Source: Aquipluma nitroreducens
GTDB lineage: Bacteria; Bacteroidota; Bacteroidia; Bacteroidales; Prolixibacteraceae
Length of the DNA: 64,000 bases
Direction: 5' to 3'
Assembly (NCBI RefSeq): GCF_009689585.1
Contig: NZ_AP018694.1
Span: forward strand, 2,619,001 to 2,683,000
Shown here: positions 43,739-53,195 of the stretch, piece by piece
Position numbering within the stretch: the stretch's first letter is position 1
Layout: each line of letters begins with the position of its first letter
Notes under the pieces: model-generated
Seen by the model: only the letters and a program-made list of their open reading frames with translations
What the model was told of the DNA's origin: nothing
Databases searched by the model: none
Translations under genes and position numbers: made by a program

Positions 43739-44112
43739 ATTCGATCATTTTTTTAAGCCTGATACACCGATATTTTGACCACATGGAGTTTTAGTTGTAT
43801 TTGTTGTGTTATAATTCCTGAAACAAATTCGGGAAATCATAAAATATTTAACCACCAAATCCGTCCTCTCCGGAAGGACGATGATCAATCCAAAGCATAT
43901 GATTTGTAGTAAAGAGAAAAATAGTTCTCTTTTACCGTCATAAAACTGTCATTCACCTATTGATTTTGCTGGGTTATCTACCCCATTAACTATTATTCTT
44001 GTTAAAAGCAGGAATTTTGACACGAAATGTTAACGAACACTTTACATACAGGAAACGTTTCGTATCAAAAATGTTTCCTTTCTTTGTGCTGAAATTAAAA
44101 GTAAACTCGAAA
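43739..44112. other. Intergenic region with TetR operator candidate
   Basis: 374 bp between the YqaA-like gene and the TetR gene, with no credible ORF or RNA. The final 65 bp carry the operator candidate described separately. Confidence 0.5.
44051..44078 (+). promoter_or_regulatory. Candidate TetR operator ahead of the efflux operon
   Basis: GGAAAC at 44051-44056 pairs as an inverted repeat with GTTTCC at 44073-44078, and GAAACGTTTC (44052-44061) is itself a perfect 10-bp palindrome. It is 35 bp before the chosen ATG of the TetR gene, where autorepression would act. Confidence 0.45.
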
Positions 44113-44772
44113 ATGCAGGAAGAATTAAATTTTGACGATCCTAAATTTCTGGCTATTCTGGAACGAACTATCGAACTGTTTTCTGAATTTGGAATCAGAA
44201 ACATAAACATGGATGATATTAGCCGAAATTTGGGAATTTCGAAAAAAACCCTTTATCTGTATGTGAAAGGTAAGGAAGATTTGATAGAAAAGCTTTTCTA
44301 CTTTGATGAAATGAAGTGGATTAAAAAAATGTCAAAAATTAGATTTGAGGATTTAAATGCCATTGAAGTATTGATACAGGTCAGTTTGTTGGTTTTTGAA
44401 GAAATGGGAAAACTCGATTCGAAAATAAAATTTGAATTGAAAAAATACTACGAACCTATTTTCACCCAATTCATGGTTCGGAAACAGAACCAGATGTTTA
44501 ATCAGATTAGTCAAAATATTCAACAAGGAATCACTGAAGGATTGTATCGCAGCGATGTAAACATCGATTTAGTGGCCGGTTTGTATGTGAGAAATCTCGT
44601 TGAAATGCACAATAAGGATTACTGCTTTGTTGAAAATATCACTTTCGAGCAGGTATTTCAAGTGATGTTCGAAAACCATATTCGTGCAATTTCAACCTTG
44701 GAAGGTATTGCCTACTTCGAAAAACGCAAATCAGAAATAAGTCAATCGAATAAAAATATTTTTAACCAATAA
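44113..44772 (+). CDS. TetR/AcrR-family repressor of the efflux operon
   Basis: A 219-residue regulator. The N-terminal helix-turn-helix is FLAILERTIELFSEFGIRNINMDDISRNLGISKKTLYLYVKGKEDLIEKLF, a typical TetR DNA-binding domain; the C-terminal part is a ligand-binding helical domain (YSKS-type C-terminal families not identified). The ATG at 44113 is chosen rather than 43999, since the upstream codons give no recognisable protein and overlap the likely operator. It is 12 bp from the TolC-like gene, so it probably represses its own TolC-MFP-RND operon until a substrate binds. Confidence 0.88.
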   Translation: MQEELNFDDPKFLAILERTIELFSEFGIRNINMDDISRNLGISKKTLYLYVKGKEDLIEKLFYFDEMKWIKKMSKIRFEDLNAIEVLIQVSLLVFEEMGKLDSKIKFELKKYYEPIFTQFMVRKQNQMFNQISQNIQQGITEGLYRSDVNIDLVAGLYVRNLVEMHNKDYCFVENITFEQVFQVMFENHIRAISTLEGIAYFEKRKSEISQSNKNIFNQ

Positions 44773-44784
44773 AGATTACAAAAC

Positions 44785-46218
44785 ATGTTCAGAAAACACA
44801 AACAGATTCTACTCCTGGCAGTAATGTTTCTAACCGGAACATTGCTTTCCAGTGCGCAGGAGCCAGTCCGGTTATCGCTTCAGGATGCCTTAAAATTGGC
44901 GATGCAAAACAACACGAACATCCTCAATTCGGATCTTGATCTGAAAATTGCCCAGAAGAAGGTTTGGGAAACCGTGTCTACAGGGCTTCCTCAAATCTCG
45001 GCGAAGGGCGCTTATCAGCACATTTTTAAAGTTCCAACGATGAGTTTTGGTGGCAAAACAACTTTATCAAATACTGAAGTCCCTTGGGATCCAGTGACCA
45101 TGAGCGGAACAATGAGTTCGCTTCAACTTTTAAGCGGAGAAAGTATTTATTTAAACAGCGAGGCTGGTACTCCTATTGAACTTGGTGTTAAAAGCAATAC
45201 AACTTTTGACTTTACGCTTTCACAGTTGATTTTCAGTGGATCGTACATCGTGGGTTTACAGGCTACAAAGGTTTACTATGGACTGACAAAACAAAATGCC
45301 GAGAAAGCAAAACTTGATGTCATCGAGACGGTTACAAATACCTATAACATGATTCAGCTGGCTGAAGAAAGTCGGAAGATTCTGGCACAAAACCTTGAAA
45401 ACATTACTAAAACGTTGTACGAAGTTTCGGAAATGAATAAACAAGGATTTCTGGAAAAGACAGATGTTGATCAACTTGAATTAACCGGAAACACGGTTCG
45501 TAATGCGATGAACCAGATTGACAGCAACTTGGATATGGGTTACCGTTTGCTGAAAATTCAGATGGGTATGGACGATGCTGCAAAGGTTGAATTGAGCGAC
45601 CCATTGGAGTCGGGCGAATCGCTTACAGCATCGAGCGTACAACTTTTTTCCGAATCATTTAATATTGGCCAGAATGTTGATTATCAACTCATTCAAACTT
45701 CTGAAAAAGCAGCCAAATTAGAGCTGGATTTAGCAAGGGCAAGTTACCTTCCAACTATAGCAGGGTTCTACAATCATACCGAAAAGTTAAAAGCTCCGGC
45801 ATTCGATTTTTCACCCAAAGATGTGGTGGGCGTAAATTTAAGTTTGCCAATCTTTAGTAGCGGTCAACGTTCTTCGATAGTGTCTCAAAAGCGTTTCGCG
45901 CTTGAGAAAGCAAAAAATACACGGCAGTATGTTTCAAGCAGTCTGGCCATGCAATCCACCCAGTATCAGAACGATTTAAAACTGAAACTTGAAAAATATC
46001 AGAATCAGAAAAAAAGCAAGGAATTATCTGACGACATCTACCAGCGTACGCTTGAAAAATACAAACAGGGTGTGGCTACAAGTATGGATCTGATGACCAG
46101 CCAAAACCAATACCTGACCAATCTGACCAACTATTATCAGGCGATCTATGATTTGCAGGGTTCAAGGTCGAAATTGGAAAAATTGTTCAACATCAATCCG
46201 AATGCTGAAAACAAATAG
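44785..46218 (+). CDS. TolC-family outer-membrane efflux protein
   Basis: A 477-residue outer-membrane channel protein with a signal peptide (LLAVMFLTGTLLSSAQ) and the two-fold repeat of helices and strands typical of TolC (LSLQDALKLAMQNNTNILNSDLDLKIAQKK; and VGVNLSLPIFSSGQRSSIVSQKRFALEKA). It would form the outer channel for the MFP and RND proteins of the same operon. It is about 65 residues longer than the TolC homologue encoded at 7704-8936 and only distantly similar. Confidence 0.93.
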   Translation: MFRKHKQILLLAVMFLTGTLLSSAQEPVRLSLQDALKLAMQNNTNILNSDLDLKIAQKKVWETVSTGLPQISAKGAYQHIFKVPTMSFGGKTTLSNTEVPWDPVTMSGTMSSLQLLSGESIYLNSEAGTPIELGVKSNTTFDFTLSQLIFSGSYIVGLQATKVYYGLTKQNAEKAKLDVIETVTNTYNMIQLAEESRKILAQNLENITKTLYEVSEMNKQGFLEKTDVDQLELTGNTVRNAMNQIDSNLDMGYRLLKIQMGMDDAAKVELSDPLESGESLTASSVQLFSESFNIGQNVDYQLIQTSEKAAKLELDLARASYLPTIAGFYNHTEKLKAPAFDFSPKDVVGVNLSLPIFSSGQRSSIVSQKRFALEKAKNTRQYVSSSLAMQSTQYQNDLKLKLEKYQNQKKSKELSDDIYQRTLEKYKQGVATSMDLMTSQNQYLTNLTNYYQAIYDLQGSRSKLEKLFNINPNAENK

Positions 46219-46249
46219 AAATTCATAAAACAACAAATACGAAAAAACA

Positions 46250-47368
46250 ATGAAAAAAATTATTTACTATTCTGCACTGATCGCATTTTTGGTTTCGTGC
46301 AGCCAGAATACCGACAAAAAGGCGGAGCTTGAAAAGCTAAAAACGCAGCACGATCAACTCGCTACACAAATAGCCCAACTCGAAGCCGAAATCAATCCTG
46401 AAGGAGCAAAAGCAGAACAGAAAGCAATTACCGTTAAGGTTTCACCATCCACCGAGTGTGTATTCAATCACTACATTCAGGTACAGGGAACTGTTGACGG
46501 CGATCAAAACATTGCTGTAAGTCCACAGATGTCAGGCATTGTAACTGGCGTGTATGTAACCGAAGGTTCTCCGGTGAAAAAGGGTCAGGTAATGGCTGAT
46601 TTAGATGCCCAGGTTTTGAAACAATCGCTCGAAGAAGTGAATACTCAGCTGCTTCTTGTTAATAGTATTTACGAAAAGCAAAGCGCACTGTGGGATAAGA
46701 AAATTGGGAGCGAAATCCAGTATTTGCAGGCAAAAAACAACAAGGAATCGCTCGAAAAACGTGTGAATACGATGAAGGAACAGCTAAAATTGGCAAAAAT
46801 TATTTCGCCAATCAGCGGTACTGTCGAAAGTGTCCCGTTACGTGTTGGACAGATGGCCTCACCTGGAATGCCAACATCTACAATTCGTGTGATCAATATG
46901 AATGTGGCAAAAATTTCGGCTGACGTGGCTGAAACTTATGCTACCCGGATTAAAGACGGAAACGCTTGTTTGGTCAATTTCCCTGATTTAGGAAAAGACA
47001 TTGAGACTAAGCTAAACTTCACCAGCCGTTTTATCGACCCAACCAATCGCACGTTTAAGGTGGAATGTAGAGTTTCGTCGAAAGATGCAGAGTTGCGCGC
47101 CAACATGATCGCCTACATCAAAATCAAGGATTATACCAACGAAAAAGCATTCTGTATACCCGTGAATTACATTCAGAGCAATCAGGATGGCAAATTTATT
47201 TATATCGCCAAACAAAATGGCAACCAATGGACTGCCGAAAGAAGAATGGTTAAAACAGGTATGGATTACGATGGAGTCATTGAAGTGCTGGAAGGACTTA
47301 CCGCTGGCGAAAATATCATCACCGCCGGATTTCAGAATTTAAACCCAGGTGAAATTGTAGTTTTCTAA
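46250..47368 (+). CDS. RND periplasmic adaptor (membrane-fusion) lipoprotein
   Basis: A 372-residue adaptor with a signal peptide and probable lipobox (FLVSC, Cys17). A helical segment of heptad pattern (AELEKLKTQHDQLATQIAQLEAEI) precedes the lipoyl half (GIVTGVYVTEGSPVKKGQVMADLDAQVL), a hairpin, then LAKIISPISGTVESVPLRVGQMASPG, a beta-barrel and a membrane-proximal domain. Spaced 31 bp from the TolC gene and 18 bp from the pump gene; one operon. Confidence 0.92.
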   Translation: MKKIIYYSALIAFLVSCSQNTDKKAELEKLKTQHDQLATQIAQLEAEINPEGAKAEQKAITVKVSPSTECVFNHYIQVQGTVDGDQNIAVSPQMSGIVTGVYVTEGSPVKKGQVMADLDAQVLKQSLEEVNTQLLLVNSIYEKQSALWDKKIGSEIQYLQAKNNKESLEKRVNTMKEQLKLAKIISPISGTVESVPLRVGQMASPGMPTSTIRVINMNVAKISADVAETYATRIKDGNACLVNFPDLGKDIETKLNFTSRFIDPTNRTFKVECRVSSKDAELRANMIAYIKIKDYTNEKAFCIPVNYIQSNQDGKFIYIAKQNGNQWTAERRMVKTGMDYDGVIEVLEGLTAGENIITAGFQNLNPGEIVVF

Positions 47369-47386
47369 TTCCAAAAATGACCTATT

Positions 47387-50300
47387 ATGTCGAAAGAAAA
47401 CAAGTTTAAAGAATTTTTTGCAACAAGCTGGGCTATTGATAACCGGACAAGCGTTTACGTTCTTGCGTTCCTGATATCGGTACTCGGTATGATGAATTAC
47501 TATTTTATCCCGAAGGAGCAATTCCCTCAGGTAGTAATTCCATATATCATTGTAAGTACGCCATATCCGGGAACTTCTCCCGAAGATATTGAAAACCTGG
47601 TTACCCGTCCAATCGAAAAACAATTGAAATCGATTTCGGATGTAAAGAAGATAACCAGTAACTCAGTTCCTGATTTCTCTTCAATTATCGTTGAGTTTGA
47701 CCCTAATTTGTCGATCGAAACGGCAAAACAGCGCGTTCGCGATGCTGTCGACAAATCGAAAAGTGATCTTCCGACCGACTTGCCTTCGGATCCTTCGATT
47801 ATGGACGTTGACATTTCGGCGATGCCGGTGATGTACCTCAATATCTCCGGAAACTATGATCTGGATAAATTGAAACATTATGCAGAAATCGCTCAGGATA
47901 AGATTGAAGGCCTGAAGGAAATTACCCGTGTTGATATTGTTGGAGCATTGGATCGTGAAATCCAGGTGAATTGCGACATTTTCAAGATGCAGGCGGCAAA
48001 AGTTACTTTCAGCAACATTGAACAGGCCGTTGCCATGGAAAACATGACCATTTCAGGTGGTACTTTAACCAATAATGGTGTCCGTAATACTGTCCGGATT
48101 AAAGGTCAGTTTGCCGATGTACAAACGCTGAAAGATATTGTGGTTCATTCTTCAAGTGGCGCTTTTGTTAAATTAAGCGACATTGCTGATGTAAAAGATA
48201 GCTTTAAAGAACAGGAAAGTTTTGCCCGTCTGGATGGTAAAAATGTAATTACCCTGAATGTGATCAAAAAGAATGGTGCAAACCTGTTGGACGCTTCGGA
48301 TCAGATTGTACAAATTGTTGCGGATCTGAAAGATCGTGAGTTTCCCAAAGGCATGGATGTTACCATTACTGGCGACCAGAGCCGTCATACCCGAAATACT
48401 CTGGAAGAATTGAATAACACTATCATCATCGGATTTATTCTGGTAACCATTGTGCTGATGTTCTTTATGGGCTTTACCAACGCTTTCTTTGTTGGTTTGT
48501 CGGTACCACTCTCTATTTTTGTGGCTTACCTGATCATTCCGGGACTAGGCTTTACGATGAACATGATCGTGATGTTTGCATTCATCTTTGCCCTCGGGAT
48601 TGTGGTTGACGATGCCATTGTGGTCATCGAAAATACACACCGTCTGCACAAGTTCAATCCCGATATTAATATAGCGGCCAAGAAGGCGGCAGGTGAGGTC
48701 TTTCTTCCTATTTTATCAGGAACATTAACAACATTGGCTCCATTCTTTCCATTGGCCTTCTGGCCGGGAATCGTTGGTCAGTTTATGCATTATTTGCCAG
48801 TAACATTGATTATTACGCTGTTCGCTTCGCTCTTTGTCGCTTATGTCTTTAATCCGGTATTCGCCGTTTCATTTATGAAACACGAGTACGATCAGGAATT
48901 TCAGGAAGGAAGCGGTTGGAAAAAGATTCGAAATATCATGATTATTATGCTGGCATTTGCCGCTGTATTTTATGCTACGAAAGTATATGGACTGGCCAAC
49001 TTCTTGGTGTTTGCGGTACTGATGATCTTGTTCTTCCATTTTATCCTCAAAAGAATGATCACAACCTTTCAGGAGAAAACGTGGCCATGGATTATGGGTA
49101 TTTATGAAAGGCAGCTGCGTATGATTCTGAAAGGCGGGCGTCCGGTAATGATTTTGGGTGGAATGATCGGACTTTTCATTTTAACCATCTTCATTACAGG
49201 TGCAGTTAAACCTACGGTATTGTTTTTCCCCGATAGTAATCCAAATAATATCTACGTCTATATAAAAATGCCGGGAGGTACTGATCAGAAAGTAACTGAC
49301 AGTATCACAAGTGTTGCCGAGCAGCGCGTTTATAAAGTAATCGGTAAAAATAATCCTGATGTTGAATCCATTATTTCGAACGTAACCATTGGTGCGGAAG
49401 AACAAGGATTTGCTTCAACGGGAACTCCGTTCAACAAGGGAAAAGTATCAATCAATTTTGTGGAGCATAAATACCGCACGACAGGAGTATCAACAACAGA
49501 ATACCTTGAAATTCTTCGGAAAGAGGTGAAAGATATTCCGGGAGCTGAAATTTCGGTTGACAAAGACAGCAACGGGCCACCGACCGGGAAGCCAATCAAC
49601 ATCGAGATTACCAGCGAAAATCTGGAGAATCTGATTGCTGATGCAAATGCTTTTAAGGATCATATTAAGTCGATGAATATTCCGGGAGTTGAAGAATTGA
49701 AGTCCGATTTTGAAATGAATTCTCCTGAAATCATTGTTCAGATTGATCGTGACCGGGCCCAGCGTTTGGGAATTTCAACCGGACAGATTGGGCTTGAAAT
49801 TCGTACTGCTTTGTATGGAAAAGAAATCTCAAAATTTAAGCAAGATGAAGATGAATATCCAATCATGCTTCGGTACGAAAAAGTGACCCGCGATAACATC
49901 GATGCTTTGGTGAACCTGATGATTACTTACCGGGACATGAATTCGGGTATGTTACGTAGTATCCCGTTGTCAACCGTGGCTAAAATTGATTATACATCAT
50001 CTTATGCCGGAATCAAGCGACTCGATCAAAAGCGTGTGATCACAGTTTATTCTAATGTTCTTTCAGGTTATTCTGCTAATGATATTGTTCCAGTTATCAA
50101 ACGTGAAGCCAAGAATTTCACATTCCATGAGGGTACGAACATCAAGTTGACCGGAGAACAGGACGATCAGGCGGAAACGGCTACATTCCTTTTGAAAGCA
50201 ATGATTATCGCCCTTGGTGCAATATTCTTTATCCTGATTACTCAGTTTGGTTCGGTTAGTAAATCACTTATTATTCTAAGTGAGGTTATCTTCAGTATCA

Positions 50301-50779
50301 TCGGTGTTTTACTGGGAGTCATGATTTTTCACATGGATTTGGTGATCATGATGACCGGACTTGGAGTGGTAGCGTTGGGAGGTATTGTCGTCCGAAACGG
50401 AATTCTGATTGTCGAATTTATCGATTCGAAGAAAGCAGAAGGCATGCCTACACGGCGTGCAATCATCGAAGGTGGAAAAACCCGTATGACGCCGGTAATT
50501 CTGACCGCAACAGCAACCATGCTTGGCTTGGTTCCGTTGGCAGTGGGTATGAATATTAACTTCACCACGATGTTTACGGAATTGAATCCACACATTTACT
50601 TTGGTGGAGATAATGTGGCATTCTGGGGTCCATTGGCCTGGTCAATCATTTTTGGATTGAGCTTTGCTACATTCCTAACCCTGATGTTTGTTCCTGCATT
50701 GTACGAGCTGGATTATACCATCAAACTGAAGATGAAAAAACGCAAAAATCTGAAACGAATCAAAGCGTTAACTAAATAG
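47387..50779 (+). CDS. RND-family multidrug efflux permease (HAE-1-like)
   Basis: A 1130-residue inner-membrane pump. It has the N-terminal helix followed by PKEQFPQVVIPYIIVSTPYPGTSPEDIENLVTRPIE, TM4 motif FALGIVVDDAIVVIENTHRLHK with the paired proton-relay Asp, a periplasmic docking region and a C-terminal block GVVALGGIVVRNGILIVEFID. The length, about 120 residues more than the pump at 3748-6783, comes mainly from a hydrophobic insertion near residues 505-575 and from the C-terminus. It is the last gene of the TetR-regulated operon. Substrates are likely amphiphilic compounds; specificity cannot be told. Confidence 0.93.
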   Translation: MSKENKFKEFFATSWAIDNRTSVYVLAFLISVLGMMNYYFIPKEQFPQVVIPYIIVSTPYPGTSPEDIENLVTRPIEKQLKSISDVKKITSNSVPDFSSIIVEFDPNLSIETAKQRVRDAVDKSKSDLPTDLPSDPSIMDVDISAMPVMYLNISGNYDLDKLKHYAEIAQDKIEGLKEITRVDIVGALDREIQVNCDIFKMQAAKVTFSNIEQAVAMENMTISGGTLTNNGVRNTVRIKGQFADVQTLKDIVVHSSSGAFVKLSDIADVKDSFKEQESFARLDGKNVITLNVIKKNGANLLDASDQIVQIVADLKDREFPKGMDVTITGDQSRHTRNTLEELNNTIIIGFILVTIVLMFFMGFTNAFFVGLSVPLSIFVAYLIIPGLGFTMNMIVMFAFIFALGIVVDDAIVVIENTHRLHKFNPDINIAAKKAAGEVFLPILSGTLTTLAPFFPLAFWPGIVGQFMHYLPVTLIITLFASLFVAYVFNPVFAVSFMKHEYDQEFQEGSGWKKIRNIMIIMLAFAAVFYATKVYGLANFLVFAVLMILFFHFILKRMITTFQEKTWPWIMGIYERQLRMILKGGRPVMILGGMIGLFILTIFITGAVKPTVLFFPDSNPNNIYVYIKMPGGTDQKVTDSITSVAEQRVYKVIGKNNPDVESIISNVTIGAEEQGFASTGTPFNKGKVSINFVEHKYRTTGVSTTEYLEILRKEVKDIPGAEISVDKDSNGPPTGKPINIEITSENLENLIADANAFKDHIKSMNIPGVEELKSDFEMNSPEIIVQIDRDRAQRLGISTGQIGLEIRTALYGKEISKFKQDEDEYPIMLRYEKVTRDNIDALVNLMITYRDMNSGMLRSIPLSTVAKIDYTSSYAGIKRLDQKRVITVYSNVLSGYSANDIVPVIKREAKNFTFHEGTNIKLTGEQDDQAETATFLLKAMIIALGAIFFILITQFGSVSKSLIILSEVIFSIIGVLLGVMIFHMDLVIMMTGLGVVALGGIVVRNGILIVEFIDSKKAEGMPTRRAIIEGGKTRMTPVILTATATMLGLVPLAVGMNINFTTMFTELNPHIYFGGDNVAFWGPLAWSIIFGLSFATFLTLMFVPALYELDYTIKLKMKKRKNLKRIKALTK

Positions 50780-50802
50780 AAGGTTTTGGATAAATAAATA
50801 GG

Positions 50803-50835
50803 ATAGGGGCTAACTCACAAAGAGTTAAGCCCCTA
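50803..50835. terminator. Bidirectional terminator between convergent genes
   Basis: ATAGGGGCTAACTC and GAGTTAAGCCCCTAT pair with one bulged base around ACAAA, followed by TTTTATTTT on the plus strand and preceded by AT-rich sequence that gives a weaker U-run on the minus strand. It separates the efflux operon from the convergent aldo/keto reductase gene. Confidence 0.75.
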
Positions 50836-50838
50836 TTT

Positions 50839-52020
50839 TTATTTTGATTTTGGCCGGAATAAACCTTCGTGAGTTTCTTTAATTAGATCAATTATTGGGA
50901 TATTTGCCGGGCAGCGGGATAAATCTATCCTTTTCAAATTTTCTTCGGTAGGGAAATTGCCCGGAAACCAATGGTCTTTTTCCTGAAACATGTTGTATCG
51001 GTAGAGCCCAAAGTCTTTCATATCGTAGCATTTCCAGAGCGTTCTAAAGCGCAATATTTCAGGAATATTCAATCCTGATGGATCATTCTCCATTACGTAT
51101 GCATCAAAGTTGGAATAAGGATCGAGTTGTTTTTGCTCATCAAGAACTTGTTTGATCTGGTCATCTTCAGGCGAAATAGGAGCGGGGGCCGGAAAAATGC
51201 CGTTGAGGTGCTCAAACTGGGCGGTTACCGGTAATCCAAAAGTTAGCGTGTGAATAGCCGAATGGCTCAGGCAAAATCGGGCATTCCATTGAATAGGATG
51301 AAGAGGTGCTGTCAATTCGGTCAGCTTTTGCGAAGGTCGGAAAAGCTGGCCTCCTTTGTCGTTGGGCGAAATAATAAACACGCCCATGTCTTTCGATTCG
51401 GCCAGATCAATCGCTGCTTTATTTCGCTGGAAAAAATAGTAATAGTGAAGGTTTACAAAGTCGAACAGGTCAGTTTCTATGGCTTTCAGAATAACATCAA
51501 GCGGTGCATGAGTGCTGAATCCGACATGTTTGATGATTCCCTCTTCTTTCATCTTTAGCAATTCTTCAACCGGACCATCTTTGGTACAGGCAGTTTCCAG
51601 CAGATTCATCGTATTGATTCCGTGCCAGGCATAAAAATCGAAATAATCGGTTTTCAAAGCTTTTAATTGACTGAGAACCATTTTTCGTGTGTCCCCGGCA
51701 GTTTTCGGATTTCCTTTAGTCATCAAAAAATACGAATCGCGCTTCACTTTGAGTTCATCGTTCAGAACCCGACCATAAACATGTTCGCTTTTGCCATATC
51801 CATGCGCAGTTTCAATTAAGTTGATTCCTTGCTCCATGGCTTTTTGAACTGTATCGCGACATTGATCAAGGGTATCTTGTGGAATTTCTTCACGTGGTTC
51901 AGCCGATGCGTGTTTGTATCTCATGCCTCCCAATGTAATTACGCTTACCATTTTGTTGGTTTTCCCGAAGCGGCGGTATTCCATTTTTGGGCGATAAATC
52001 GTTAAGTTCTTAAAATCCAT
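50839..52020 (-). CDS. Aldo/keto reductase family protein
   Basis: A 393-residue NAD(P)H-dependent reductase with a TIM-barrel core: MEYRRFGKTNKMVSVITLGGMRY, NLIETAHGYGKSEHVYG (catalytic Tyr; the usual Asp is Glu here), FLMTKGNP (Lys) and FYAWHGI (His). A C-terminal extension of about 110 residues, rich in aromatic residues (FGLYRYNMFQEKDHWFPGNF), follows the core. The ATG at 52020 is preferred over longer starts that overlap ispD. Natural substrate unknown. Confidence 0.85.
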   Translation of the reverse strand: MDFKNLTIYRPKMEYRRFGKTNKMVSVITLGGMRYKHASAEPREEIPQDTLDQCRDTVQKAMEQGINLIETAHGYGKSEHVYGRVLNDELKVKRDSYFLMTKGNPKTAGDTRKMVLSQLKALKTDYFDFYAWHGINTMNLLETACTKDGPVEELLKMKEEGIIKHVGFSTHAPLDVILKAIETDLFDFVNLHYYYFFQRNKAAIDLAESKDMGVFIISPNDKGGQLFRPSQKLTELTAPLHPIQWNARFCLSHSAIHTLTFGLPVTAQFEHLNGIFPAPAPISPEDDQIKQVLDEQKQLDPYSNFDAYVMENDPSGLNIPEILRFRTLWKCYDMKDFGLYRYNMFQEKDHWFPGNFPTEENLKRIDLSRCPANIPIIDLIKETHEGLFRPKSK

Positions 52021-52081
52021 ATCCTGTTTTAAAAAGAATCGGTGAAAATAATCAAAGTAAACAGAAAACAGGTGGGGAAGT

Positions 52082-52768
52082 TTAGAGAGAGTTGCTTTGC
52101 AGAAGGGCTTGGGCAATAATCAAATCAGTAGGAGTTGTAATTTTAATATTTTCGCGGTTTCCTTCAACCATCTGGATCGAAAATCCTGCTTTTTCTGCAA
52201 CCGAAGCATCGTCGGTAAATGAGGTGTCGAATTCCTGTTTAAAAGCGTCTAGAATTTGCTCACTTCGGAAAGTTTGCGGTGTTTGAACGCTGAAATACTG
52301 GCTTCGGTCGACCGAAATATTCAGATTGCCTTCTTGTCTAAGAAGCGATTCGTTGACTGGTAGTACAGGAATTGCATTTCCGCTTTTTTTAGCAGTTTCG
52401 AGACATCTTTCGAGGGTTTCTTTACTCACCAGTGGTCTGACTCCATCGTGTATAAAGACGATCCCTTTGTTCTCAATTTGCGAAAGTCCGTTCTGAACAG
52501 AATGGAATCGGGTTTTACCTCCGAAAACAACCTGATGCGATAGGGAAAATGAATGTTTTAGGCATAATTCTTTCCAGAACTGGTGTTGATCTTTGGGAAG
52601 TACAAGTATGATTTTGCTTTCAGGGTCGAAATCGTGAAAAATCTGGATGGTATGCATCAAAACAGGTTTTCGGTGCAGTTCCAGAAACTGTTTTGGGATT
52701 TCGGTTCCCATACGGCTTCCCGAGCCTCCGGCAACAATAATGACAAAGTTTTTCATACGTTCTTCCAT
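52082..52768 (-). CDS. ispD: 2-C-methyl-D-erythritol 4-phosphate cytidylyltransferase
   Basis: A 228-residue enzyme of the non-mevalonate isoprenoid pathway that forms CDP-methylerythritol from CTP and MEP. The N-terminal nucleotide loop IIVAGGSGSRMGTEIPKQFL, the block VFIHDGVRPLV and the end SVQTPQTFRSE and ENIKITTPTDLIIAQ are all present. Length and motifs are typical for IspD. It tells that this organism makes isoprenoid precursors by the MEP pathway. The aldo/keto reductase gene follows on the same strand. Confidence 0.95.
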   Translation of the reverse strand: MEERMKNFVIIVAGGSGSRMGTEIPKQFLELHRKPVLMHTIQIFHDFDPESKIILVLPKDQHQFWKELCLKHSFSLSHQVVFGGKTRFHSVQNGLSQIENKGIVFIHDGVRPLVSKETLERCLETAKKSGNAIPVLPVNESLLRQEGNLNISVDRSQYFSVQTPQTFRSEQILDAFKQEFDTSFTDDASVAEKAGFSIQMVEGNRENIKITTPTDLIIAQALLQSNSL

Positions 52769-52948
52769 TACTGCAAAAGTACGATTTCAGCGCAAATGCC
52801 AATAGGTTTCAAAACTGTTTATTTGCAAGAAAATCAGAAGGAAACTTGTTGCTCCTGGTATGTTTTAGCAATATTCTTTTTCCATTTGACTGCAAAGAGG
52901 TGACAACAAAAAATCCACCAGATCAATGACCTACTGGATTTTTAGATG

Positions 52949-53023
52949 TGGGCGGTACTGGATTCGAACCAGTGACCCCTACCCTGTCAAGGTAATGCTC
53001 TAAACCAACTGAGCTAACAGCCC
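52949..53023 (-). tRNA. tRNA-Val (GAC)
   Basis: A 75-nt tRNA on the minus strand: acceptor GGGCTGT, D arm with GCTCAGTTGGTTTAGAGC, anticodon loop TTGACAG (anticodon GAC, reading GUC and GUU), T arm ACTGGTTCGAATCCAGT and 3' ACCGCCC-A. Position 5 (T) faces position 68 (C), an acceptor-stem mismatch. CCA is not encoded. A TATTTTTG box lies 12 bp before the 5' end on the minus strand (53035-53042). Confidence 0.95.
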
Positions 53024-53087
53024 TTTTCGTGCCACAAAAATATAAATTTTTTACAATGTTTCTTTATTGGTGAATAAATCGGCTAAA

Positions 53088-53119
53088 TTTGAGATTTTAG
53101 AATCAGAAAACTATTTTTG
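53088..53119 (+). promoter_or_regulatory. Promoter of the membrane SARP-like regulator gene
   Basis: TTTG (53088-53091), 20 bp, then TATTTTTG (53112-53119): an exact fit to the Bacteroidota TTTG-N19-21-TAnnTTTG promoter. Transcription would start near 53126, giving a leader of about 70 nt. Confidence 0.6.
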
Positions 53120-53134
53120 TTTTTTAATGTATGG

Positions 53135-53151
53135 GGTTATTCGTGGGTTAA
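53135..53151 (-). promoter_or_regulatory. GGTTAT-N5-GGTTAA direct repeat, 11-bp pitch
   Basis: GGTTAT (53135-53140) and GGTTAA (53146-53151) are exactly 11 bp apart. Read on the minus strand they are TTAACC-N5-ATAACC, the same word and pitch as the repeats ahead of the cytochrome and glycosyltransferase genes. They lie just after the predicted transcription start, suiting autoregulation. The match here has one base different from the hexamer. Confidence 0.45.
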
Positions 53152-53195
53152 TTTTCCTAATAAATGATTGGTTTTGAACAATTAAAATATTTCGG

